From positions 1-25,596 of IMG/VR virus record IMGVR_UViG_3300044629_000188: DNA of 25,596 nt; one strand, given 5' to 3'. The stretch comes from a virus. Positions 1 through 7,230 of this stretch are shown one piece after another. The notes below the pieces were generated by a model. That model saw only the letters and a program-made list of their open reading frames with translations. It was not told the origin of the DNA and did no database searches. Position numbers and translations under genes: made by a program. The stretch's first letter is position 1, and each line of letters starts with the position of its first letter.

Positions 1-3000
1 GATTTATCCGCTCCATCGCTAAATATGACGACGAACTGTTTTTCCATTGCGCACCAAACGCAGCCTTCCGCAGCCGTGCAACCTCTACCTCCTGCTCCTG
101 CAACTCAGCATCCAGCCGCTTGTACTCGGCCGACTCCTCACCGAGCATCACGTCCCTGACGCGCACGCCGTTGCTCGCCAGCCAGTCCTGTATCTGCGCG
201 CCCGTCACGCTGCGTTGCGTCGCCAGCCAGTCCAGTACGCCGGACCATTGCAGTTCGTCTTTCTTGACACCGAGCTTGCTGGCATTGCTCTGCAGCCACA
301 GCGCCGCTTCCTTGCCTGTGCGCACCTTGGCCGGCAAGCCACCGACCGCTTCGGACAGTTGCGAGCGATACCATTCCTTGCGGGCCTCAGACTTACGGGC
401 TTCGGCGCTGGCACGGCGCTGCGAGAATAGCGGCATACCGGCAGCGGCCGACTCACGGAGCTTGTCGGTAATCTCGAAGCCTTGCTGAGTACCAATCTCT
501 ATGGCAGCCTTGCTGGTTGTGAGCGATTCGACGTTTAGTTCTGCACGTTCCTTCGTCGGATGCGACACAAGTTCCTTGCCGTCCTGCTGCACGATCCAGC
601 GACCGGCCGTGTCAGGATCAGGTGCGACACTGTACTGCCGCACCTTATGCACCTCAATGTCCTTCACCCGCACGTCCTTGTCGAACTTTTTAAGTATGTC
701 GTTTGCAATGTTCGGCAGCATCCGATCATAGAAGCCGGCCATGCCGGTATCGGATATGGTAATGTCATCGCCGGTAATCTCGCCCGACTGGTTCGGATCG
801 GCGATGATCTGCTTCGCCATCTGTTTGCCGATCGCATCGGACAGTGCCGTCTCGCTGACGCGGGTGTCTGTACGCTGCCTGCCGTTCTGGCTGGCGACAA
901 TATGAATGCCGTCAGGTGTTTTCTCCCATGCGATCGTATCGACCTGTTTGCGCAGGCTGTGACGCCACCGCTCGACCTGTTGGGCACCGCTCGTCCAGAC
1001 CACTTTGTCAAAGCCGTACTCGACAGCATGAGCGATCATGCGCTTGAGCACCAGACCAGCCCATTGCGGCGTCTTCTCGATGAATGGTGCGGCGTCGGGT
1101 AGGTCGCGACTGAGCGCGTCATACTCGCGTTGCAGTTCGCGCCGGTTTGTCTCTAGCTTGGCAATCTTGTCGGCCGCAACCTTGGCGTCGGACGATACGT
1201 CGTTAGATAGTGCACGTGATCCCATCGACCTGACGTTATTCCAGTCAGAACTTGTCCATGCGTCTTCAGCTTCCGGCAAGACTTGCTTCAGCGCGAATAT
1301 CGCGTGAACGCCTTCGTCACCTAGCTCATCAATCTGCTTGATCAGTACCGCAGCCCGCTCTGCCGCCTCCAGCCCCTCACGCCGCTGCTGACCCCAATCA
1401 CCCTGCACTTCCTGCAAGACCATGACGCGCTTGCCGTCGCTGTCGGTATGCTCGTCCCATCGGGCATGGCCGACGACGTTTGCTTCCTGCCAGTGTGTCG
1501 TGTAGTAATAGTCTTTGACAGGCGTGCGTTCGGTACGCAATTCGTCGGGCCTATATTCCCATCGACCGCCGATGCGTTCAGCCTCTCGCTTGGCAGATTC
1601 TTCCGATACCGTACCGAGCGTCGCGTTGCCGTCCGCATCAAACACGGTGTATGAATCGCGCTTCAGCGTCTCAGTTACCGGCATACCAAACGCACCGACC
1701 GGCAGCGTCAGTTGTACCTCACGATACGACCCCGGCACCGCACGTCTAGTATCTAAGTTGTAGTCTTTGCTTTCCCATTTAACGCTATGGAAGTCACCAC
1801 CGGAGCTACCGGAAACCAGACCTTCCTCCATGACGAGCTGACGGATCACACCTTCTACATCAGCGTCGTCAGCACGGCGCGGCAGCGGTATGTCGCGCCC
1901 GTCAAAATACACCCGACGCTCACCATACGACGTACTGTCATAGAACGTACCATCCACACCATCGACCGTGATAGCGCGCGTCTGCGGAGATTCATAATCG
2001 TCGTAATACCACGTGCGTTCCTGCTCCGTCAGTTCTTCCAACAGCTCGTCGTCGTCAATCTCGGCACGGGCGCGACGACGGGCTTCCTCTTCCAGTGCTT
2101 CAATGTCACCGGACAGCACGGCAAACGCGCGATCGACCGCTTCGGCCTGCACCGCTTCGTCGGTCATGTCGTTGCTGTCGTCTGTGTATTCCTGCCACGT
2201 ATCGCCGGCTACCTGTGCCGCCGCAATACTACGAGCGGCTTGTTCAACCAGCGTTTCATCGACCGGGAACATGTCACCCATCTGACGCTGCACGTCGGCC
2301 GCAATGTCAGGCAGATTGACCTCTATCCGTGTGCGGGCTTCGTGCTCTATGTCGTCGTAAATGTCTTCCCACGACTGCTCGACGCGATCATCAACAACCT
2401 CATCGAACCGATTATTCGCACGCTCGGCCAGCCAGTCCTCGTCAGGATCGTCCATCTCCCACTCACCGACGTTCAGTTCAATGTCACTGTCTTCCGCATC
2501 GACCTCTTGCGTGCTGTCAGTTACCGGGCTGCGCTCACCTCGCAGTATGGTTTCGATCTTTACGCCAAACTCAGACAGATACGCCTGCACCTGCTCGCGT
2601 GTGACCTGCGCCTCGCCCTGCGCGTCGAGCCACTCTTCAATACCGGACCACTTGATTTCATCCGGCTTGACACCCTTGGCCGCCAGCGACTTGAGCCACG
2701 ACTTCCAGCCCGATGCCGGCGCTTTCTTCATCTGTGCAGTATCAGCCTGACGGGCGAGCGGGGAGTACCACCATGTAGCGGGACGACTCTCAGAGAGACG
2801 TGCAACCGGTTCTGCAAGTGCGGCTTGTGCCGCAGCGAGCTTGTCTGTATTTGAGAACGATTCCGGTATTGGCCGCAACGTGCCGTCCTGCGTCACTGCG
2901 TATCGGTTGTAGCCGCTAGCGCCATAAACGACACCCGTGCCGCCGTTGTCTTTGTATAGATCGTAGGTGCGCTCGTCAGGATACTCGGAGCGCATACTTT

Positions 3001-6000
3001 CGGCTTCTCTCCACAGCGACCGGAACGTGTTGTATCCGTAATCGCCGTCCATCGTGAGTTTGCCGTTCTCGATCTCTTGCAACGCCGCAAGCATAGGACG
3101 AGTCTCGCTCATGCGTGCCGGCTCTGCACGAGGTACCAACTCATCACGACGGTACATCTTGTCATTGTCGAGCCAGCGCGGATCAAGTTCAGGCATCTCA
3201 CGCAGCAGAGCGCGCTTCCATTCCAGACCGGTCATCTTGCCAGCAGGCAACGCGCGGTTTGCCATCAGCTTGCGACGCAGCACCTGCTCGTCGCTAAACT
3301 TCGGTGCCGGCATATTCGGTACATCCGGTCGTGCCCGCTCGCCCTCATACTGCACCGGCACACTGTGAGCGCCGAGCAGCACGACAGCACCGCCCTTGCC
3401 GAACTCACGTGTCATGTAGCCGTCGAAGCCGGCGTCAATGACGCCCGCCTCGAAGTCGTTCATCAGGTTGTCGGGTGACTGGTACGGATCGCCTTCAGCG
3501 AGACGCTTGTATAGACGCTTTGGATCAACGTCCATGTCATAGACGTTGTTGAGCGTGACGCTATGTGCGTGGTGCCCGACATCCGACTCGGGCGCGATGC
3601 CCTTGCCGGTGTTGGCATAGAAGTACAACCGTTTCTTTATGCGTGAGTCTTTGGCCTCGGCAATACGGAACCGTTCTTGGGCCTTCATGCCCGTGCCGAA
3701 GAACCCGCTACTTAGGGTGTCTCGCTGCTGTCGGGAGTAGTGGACTCCGACGACTGTTTCGCCGCTTCCTTCGCCGTAGCTAGGGCGCTGTTCGCTCTTG
3801 CGCGCAACGCCTGCTCGATCTGATCGATCGCCGGCTGCATCGGATCGGCCTCGGAGCTTGCGGGCTTCATCACGCCACTGATTAACGTCCCGCGCTTGAG
3901 CGCGCAGTCTGGCGGAAGACCCCTGATCACTTTGCATACCATAATCGTTCTCTCCTATCATTGCGCCGAAGCCTTCGTCGAAATAGACGGTAGCGACGCC
4001 TGCCTTGTCCAGAATGGACACGACTTGTTGCTCCAACTGATTCATGCGTTCGACAGGCAGACCGATATACATCTCGTTGTCCAGTGTCGAATGCCCTGAT
4101 ATTGCATCGCTGTCCAGCGCCCTGATCTGTGTGTAAATCTTATGCACCAGCGCACGGTCAGACGAATCAATATTGAAATGGATTATGCCGGTCTTTTCAC
4201 CACCTGTAAAGGGCTTTAATCCGAGCGCATATACCGCTTCCTGATCAAGCACATAGCCGACAGCGCGGGCAGCAACGGCAGGATCGCCACGTGTTACAAC
4301 CAGCGCGAACGACGGATTCGTATCTTCCATCCAGCCACCAAGCTGCGGTCGGATAGTTCCGGTAACTCCAAGGTCTTTCAGCAGACCCGGTATCACGCGA
4401 GACTTTATATCCTCGCTGACAGCACGTTGCTGCTTGTCGCTGAGTTTGTTCCACGCGGCAGCTTCATTCGGTTTCGGTGCGACCTCAAAGAACAGGCGCT
4501 GGTCACGTTTGACACGCGCAGGCGACAGCGCAGCAAGCTCACGGGCCCGAGCGTCTGACAATTCGTCATCTGTCTCTAGCACAGCGGGCTCACCCTCACC
4601 GGCCTGCGATCGACTGTGCGTCCGCGACGTATTGATCCGATGCTCCGTGGTGTGCTCACCTTGATCCGGCTCGACAGTACGTTCGCCACGGATGAACGCA
4701 GCATACGCGCTGCTGATTGCATCACGGGTCGCTTCGATCTGCTCGGGCGAGATGGTCGCGTAGTCGCCTTGTTTCTGCGCACGGACGACAGCGAGAAACT
4801 TGCCGAGCGTCTCGCGTATCGCCATTACCATCCGTTCGATGATGCCGCGAGCTTTATCGCCCTCCTGCTTCTCGATCTTTGCAAACACGTCAAGCCAGAA
4901 CTTTTCATCCGACCAGTGCTGACCGCCAAGGTCGGACACCATCTCGTCCAGCAGGAACGCTTCGACGGTGTTCTCGCTGGTGTGGAACAACTCTTTCTGC
5001 TCGGGCGTGAGCGCGGACGACCAGTCAGGCATGGCGCGTGCGGCTTCGAGCTTTGCGGCATTCTCAGCGTTGCCGCCCCAATAGTCAGAGGCGAATGCGT
5101 CCAGCGCCTTGCGCTTGTCCGGCATCGTGGCAACCAGCGCATCACGCACCGCAGCCCACGCCTTTGCGTGCCGATCGCGCAGAACGTGCGTGACCTCATG
5201 GCCCATGACCTGCATCGGATTGATCTGTGCGGCCGTGTTGATATGAACCGTGTTCTCCGATCGATTCGGTACGGCACCATCGCTGCTGCCCGGTGCGAAC
5301 TCGAATACCACCTTCGTACCGGTGATCCGGCCCATCTGCACAAGCACCTTGCGCATGTTGCGTGTGACCTTCTCACCCTTGATGTCCGGTCCGGTTTCGC
5401 TACGTAGCTGACTCTGCGGTCCGAAGATCGGTCGCGGCTGGCTAGAACGCTCTGCATCGGCCGCCATGCGGTTAAGCTCTATCTGCTCTGCGGTGAGCGG
5501 CGCGGCCGGCACAGCGGGGCGCGCAACAGGTGCGGCGGGCATTGCCGTAGCAGGTGATTCTTCGTCAGCGAGACGTTGCTGCTCGGTTACGGCCGGCTGC
5601 GTCGAGAATACCCCACGGGCCGGGCCTGCTGCGCTGATAACAGGCACCACCTCGAAGCGACCAGCAACCTCGCGGTGCGGACGCATCTCCTGCGACGGGT
5701 CTTTGCTGACGATTTCCTGTGCAGCACGTTGCGTGTAGGCCGGCACGTTCGTCACGGCGGTACCAGTGATAGGTTGCACGCTGCTGGCGGCTACCGTGGC
5801 TTCATTGGTGATACGCGCCGCTTCACCCTGACCGGGCTGCACACCAGCGTCAGGCGTGACGATACCGGACGGAACGGCGGGATCGAGCGCACGCATCGTC
5901 TGTACGACGCGCTGGCGCATGTCGGCATCGAGACGCATCAACGCCTTGGTCTGTTCCCCGGCCGGAAGGATCGCAAGCTGTTCAGCCAGTGCGATCAGTG

Positions 6001-7198
6001 CGGGACCAGCAGGGCGATCTGGTGTGACGATCTGTTGCGCGACAGGTACGCCGTCAGTCGGTAGTGCGATGGTGGGCTGTGCGGCAGTCGGCTGCTCGGG
6101 CATGCCGACCATCGGTATCGCGCTGTCTGCAGGCACACGTGCAGCTTCGGCAGCGGCAGACCATTCGCTCTTAAACGCATCTATTGCCGGTGCGAGCGTA
6201 TCGATCGGTGCAGCAAGCGCGGCATCGGCGGCAGCGATAGCGTCTGGTAGCGTTGGTGCTTTAGCGATGTCGTCGACGGTGGGTGCGGGACGTGCGAGCG
6301 ATCCGAGCAGATTGCCACCGCCGCCCATTGCTGCGCCGACGAGCATGCCTTGCGCCGCAGCCTTATCAACACCTTCCATCAGCGGTTTGCCGAGCGCTGC
6401 GTTCTGCCACACCTGTTCTTGCGCAGACTGCGGCAATTCTTCAAAGACACCTTCGCTCAATCCACCTTCAAGGATGCGACGGACGATACCTTTCTTGACA
6501 GTCGCAACGGCCGCGTCCTCGCTTGCATCAGCGGCGATGCCTTTGACCAGCATCGTATCAACGTCATCAACGCCGAGCCGTTTTGCCAGACGACCGCCGA
6601 TCGCACCGAGCGCACCTGTACCGATACCGGATGCAATGGACATAGCGGACTGCGCAGCGGTCAGATCGCCGGTTGTCTGGCGAGTGCTCTCAGCCATTGA
6701 GCCTGCCGTGATCGAACCTTCGCCGATCGCAGCCGCAATCCACGGAGCGACCTTCGGCGCAGCAGCAACAACACCACGACCGACGACGCCGCCTGCGCCC
6801 ATCGAGCCGAGCGATTCGATTGCACCGTGAGCAATGACGCTAGGGTTTGCAAGCAGCGCACCGATCGTCGGGAAGAAACCGTCAGCTTGATCGACTCGAC
6901 GATTTGCGGCTTGCTGTGCCGGCGAGAGTTCTTCGTCGAGGATGCGCTTGGCTTCTTTGAATCTGACTCCCGCGCTTTCGACTAGATTGCCGACCGCACC
7001 GCCCGTTGGAATGTCAGCAAGACCGACCGCTGCTTCCGGCACTGAGATTGCAGACTTGAGCGCGGATATACCGATGTCTTTTACGGTTCCGCCGAAGGTG
7101 CGTTCTGCAGGTTTGTCGGGTGCAAACAGTTCGTCGGTAGTGTAGATACGATCAGACGAACCGAACAGTTCGTCGGTAGTGTAAATCTTGTCAGCCAT
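1..7198 (-). CDS. Giant phage polyvalent protein, 3' end beyond window
   Basis: One reading frame stays open from the ATG at 7198 to the left edge, at least 2,399 codons without a stop; the C-terminus is outside the window. The start follows a GGGAGAGG ribosome site and lies 32 nt after the previous stop. Visible order: a duplicated IYTTDELF motif (residues 5-25); an Ala/Gly-rich conserved region to about 300; a Pro/Ala linker to about 570; an HEVTH zinc-peptidase-like domain (about 600-770); an unassigned alpha/beta domain (900-1090); an HYS/GTG/DGY domain (1149-1288); an LPD5-like module (1490-1556); a very acidic stretch (about 1560-1760); a domain with E-x-Q-x-D-W and W-x-x-G-x-Q-Q motifs (1860-2262); and a second LPD5-like module (2287-2352). 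This layout is typical of polyvalent proteins that phages package and inject with their DNA. Its place directly after the internal virion genes fits an ejected cargo protein with anti-host or genome-protecting activity, which is inferred. No polymerase, helicase or transglycosylase motif was recognised in the visible part. Confidence 0.9.
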   Translation of the reverse strand, partial: MADKIYTTDELFGSSDRIYTTDELFAPDKPAERTFGGTVKDIGISALKSAISVPEAAVGLADIPTGGAVGNLVESAGVRFKEAKRILDEELSPAQQAANRRVDQADGFFPTIGALLANPSVIAHGAIESLGSMGAGGVVGRGVVAAAPKVAPWIAAAIGEGSITAGSMAESTRQTTGDLTAAQSAMSIASGIGTGALGAIGGRLAKRLGVDDVDTMLVKGIAADASEDAAVATVKKGIVRRILEGGLSEGVFEELPQSAQEQVWQNAALGKPLMEGVDKAAAQGMLVGAAMGGGGNLLGSLARPAPTVDDIAKAPTLPDAIAAADAALAAPIDTLAPAIDAFKSEWSAAAEAARVPADSAIPMVGMPEQPTAAQPTIALPTDGVPVAQQIVTPDRPAGPALIALAEQLAILPAGEQTKALMRLDADMRQRVVQTMRALDPAVPSGIVTPDAGVQPGQGEAARITNEATVAASSVQPITGTAVTNVPAYTQRAAQEIVSKDPSQEMRPHREVAGRFEVVPVISAAGPARGVFSTQPAVTEQQRLADEESPATAMPAAPVARPAVPAAPLTAEQIELNRMAADAERSSQPRPIFGPQSQLRSETGPDIKGEKVTRNMRKVLVQMGRITGTKVVFEFAPGSSDGAVPNRSENTVHINTAAQINPMQVMGHEVTHVLRDRHAKAWAAVRDALVATMPDKRKALDAFASDYWGGNAENAAKLEAARAMPDWSSALTPEQKELFHTSENTVEAFLLDEMVSDLGGQHWSDEKFWLDVFAKIEKQEGDKARGIIERMVMAIRETLGKFLAVVRAQKQGDYATISPEQIEATRDAISSAYAAFIRGERTVEPDQGEHTTEHRINTSRTHSRSQAGEGEPAVLETDDELSDARARELAALSPARVKRDQRLFFEVAPKPNEAAAWNKLSDKQQRAVSEDIKSRVIPGLLKDLGVTGTIRPQLGGWMEDTNPSFALVVTRGDPAVAARAVGYVLDQEAVYALGLKPFTGGEKTGIIHFNIDSSDRALVHKIYTQIRALDSDAISGHSTLDNEMYIGLPVERMNQLEQQVVSILDKAGVATVYFDEGFGAMIGENDYGMQSDQGSSARLRAQARDVNQWRDEARKLRGRSDAAGDRSDRAGVARKSEQRPSYGEGSGETVVGVHYSRQQRDTLSSGFFGTGMKAQERFRIAEAKDSRIKKRLYFYANTGKGIAPESDVGHHAHSVTLNNVYDMDVDPKRLYKRLAEGDPYQSPDNLMNDFEAGVIDAGFDGYMTREFGKGGAVVLLGAHSVPVQYEGERARPDVPNMPAPKFSDEQVLRRKLMANRALPAGKMTGLEWKRALLREMPELDPRWLDNDKMYRRDELVPRAEPARMSETRPMLAALQEIENGKLTMDGDYGYNTFRSLWREAESMRSEYPDERTYDLYKDNGGTGVVYGASGYNRYAVTQDGTLRPIPESFSNTDKLAAAQAALAEPVARLSESRPATWWYSPLARQADTAQMKKAPASGWKSWLKSLAAKGVKPDEIKWSGIEEWLDAQGEAQVTREQVQAYLSEFGVKIETILRGERSPVTDSTQEVDAEDSDIELNVGEWEMDDPDEDWLAERANNRFDEVVDDRVEQSWEDIYDDIEHEARTRIEVNLPDIAADVQRQMGDMFPVDETLVEQAARSIAAAQVAGDTWQEYTDDSNDMTDEAVQAEAVDRAFAVLSGDIEALEEEARRRARAEIDDDELLEELTEQERTWYYDDYESPQTRAITVDGVDGTFYDSTSYGERRVYFDGRDIPLPRRADDADVEGVIRQLVMEEGLVSGSSGGDFHSVKWESKDYNLDTRRAVPGSYREVQLTLPVGAFGMPVTETLKRDSYTVFDADGNATLGTVSEESAKREAERIGGRWEYRPDELRTERTPVKDYYYTTHWQEANVVGHARWDEHTDSDGKRVMVLQEVQGDWGQQRREGLEAAERAAVLIKQIDELGDEGVHAIFALKQVLPEAEDAWTSSDWNNVRSMGSRALSNDVSSDAKVAADKIAKLETNRRELQREYDALSRDLPDAAPFIEKTPQWAGLVLKRMIAHAVEYGFDKVVWTSGAQQVERWRHSLRKQVDTIAWEKTPDGIHIVASQNGRQRTDTRVSETALSDAIGKQMAKQIIADPNQSGEITGDDITISDTGMAGFYDRMLPNIANDILKKFDKDVRVKDIEVHKVRQYSVAPDPDTAGRWIVQQDGKELVSHPTKERAELNVESLTTSKAAIEIGTQQGFEITDKLRESAAAGMPLFSQRRASAEARKSEARKEWYRSQLSEAVGGLPAKVRTGKEAALWLQSNASKLGVKKDELQWSGVLDWLATQRSVTGAQIQDWLASNGVRVRDVMLGEESAEYKRLDAELQEQEVEVARLRKAAFGAQWKNSSSSYLAMERIN
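143..340 (-). repeat. LPD5-like helical module, copy 2
   Basis: Residues about 2287-2352 of the giant protein. It has LGVKKDELQWSGVLDWL, then T-x-x-Q-I-x-D-W-L, then NGVRVRDVML and G-E, aligned with copy 1 without large gaps. The central Trp of the WSG motif is residue 2318 here and 1517 in copy 1, so the modules lie 801 residues apart. They are clearly diverged at the DNA level, which points to an old duplication or repeated acquisition. Confidence 0.6.
413..1621 (-). other. E-x-Q-x-D-W / W-x-x-G-x-Q-Q domain of the giant protein
   Basis: Residues about 1860-2262. It contains NVVGHARWDEH (about 1903-1913), VLQEVQGDWGQQ (Glu1930, Gln1932, Asp1934, Trp1935), KRMIAHAVEYGFDKVVW (to Trp2068) with SGAQQVERW (Gly2071, Gln2073, Gln2074, Arg2077), GMAGFYDRMLP (about 2150) and ESAAAGMPLFSQRR (about 2248-2261). 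This series of motifs is widespread in giant phage and conjugative-element proteins. The conserved polar and aromatic residues suggest an active or binding site, but I know of no established reaction for it. Confidence 0.55.
2531..2731 (-). repeat. LPD5-like helical module, copy 1
   Basis: Residues about 1490-1556 of the giant protein. The pattern is W-x-x-x-L, then KGVKPDEIKWSGIEEWL, then T-x-x-Q-V-x-x-Y-L, then FGVKIETIL and R-G-E. It closely matches a second module at residues 2287-2352. I believe this is the LPD5 type of large polyvalent protein-associated domain, a small helical module of unknown role, but the family name is from memory. Confidence 0.6.
3335..3754 (-). other. Possible ADP-ribosyltransferase-like domain of the giant protein
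   Basis: Residues about 1149-1288. The order of motifs is VGVHYS (His1153, Tyr1154), FFGTGMKAQERF (about 1164-1175), KRLYFYANTGKG (about 1188), a VYDMDVDP segment, and AGFDGYM (about 1256) followed by AVVLLGAHSVPVQYEG. An N-terminal His, an aromatic strand and a closing 'DGY ... VVL ... V' pattern recur in ART-like and nuclease-like toxin domains of phage polyvalent proteins. A catalytic Glu cannot be placed with confidence, so enzyme activity is a hypothesis. Confidence 0.4.
3929..4507 (-). other. Unassigned alpha/beta domain of the giant protein
   Basis: Residues about 900-1090. It opens with LFFEVAPKPNEAAAW, continues through a GGWMEDTNPSFALVV segment and ends near AGVATVYFDEGFG. Similar segments occur in other phage polyvalent proteins as far as I recall, but I cannot assign a named family or a reaction. 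The strands around FALVVTRGD and TGIIHFNID suggest a folded alpha/beta domain, unlike the Pro/Ala-rich linker nearer the N-terminus. Confidence 0.4.
4889..5401 (-). other. Zinc metallopeptidase-like domain of the giant protein
   Basis: Residues about 600-770 of the giant protein. The HEVTH motif is at residues 667-671 (bases 5186-5200), inside the context QVMGHEVTHVLRD, where the two His and the Glu are the expected zinc-binding and catalytic residues. A downstream LLDEMVSDLGG segment contains Glu752, a plausible third zinc ligand as in gluzincin-type peptidases, although the 81-residue spacing is long. MPTase-type domains of this kind are known in polyvalent proteins. Possible roles are self-processing of the giant protein or cleavage of a host target after injection; nothing here decides between them. 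Confidence 0.65.
7125..7183 (-). repeat. 20-nt direct repeat encoding duplicated IYTTDELF
   Basis: Two identical 20-base copies lie at 7125-7144 and 7164-7183, with a 39-base (13-codon) period, right behind the start codon of the giant gene. Both encode the same peptide, IYTTDELF, within the first 25 residues. Being at the extreme N-terminus and in frame, the repeat could act as a short docking or packaging peptide; this is inference. Confidence 0.85.
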
Positions 7199-7230
7199 TT
7201 GGCCTCTCCCGATAGGAGGTTAAGGGGGTG

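Noticed and set aside
1787-2854. Long plus-strand open frame of 355 codons
   Set aside because: It lies wholly antisense to the giant gene, has no ribosome site or recognisable motif, and mirrors the codon structure of the minus-strand frame.
3712-3942. A separate small minus-strand gene inside the giant gene
   Set aside because: It is in another frame of the same strand, lacks a ribosome site, and the giant frame stays open with recognisable motifs through it.
1-7198. Virion RNA polymerase of N4 type as the identity of the giant gene
   Set aside because: An N4-type capsid family suggested it, but no polymerase motifs were found in the visible residues; peptidase and LPD-type domains fit better. 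The unseen C-terminus is not excluded.
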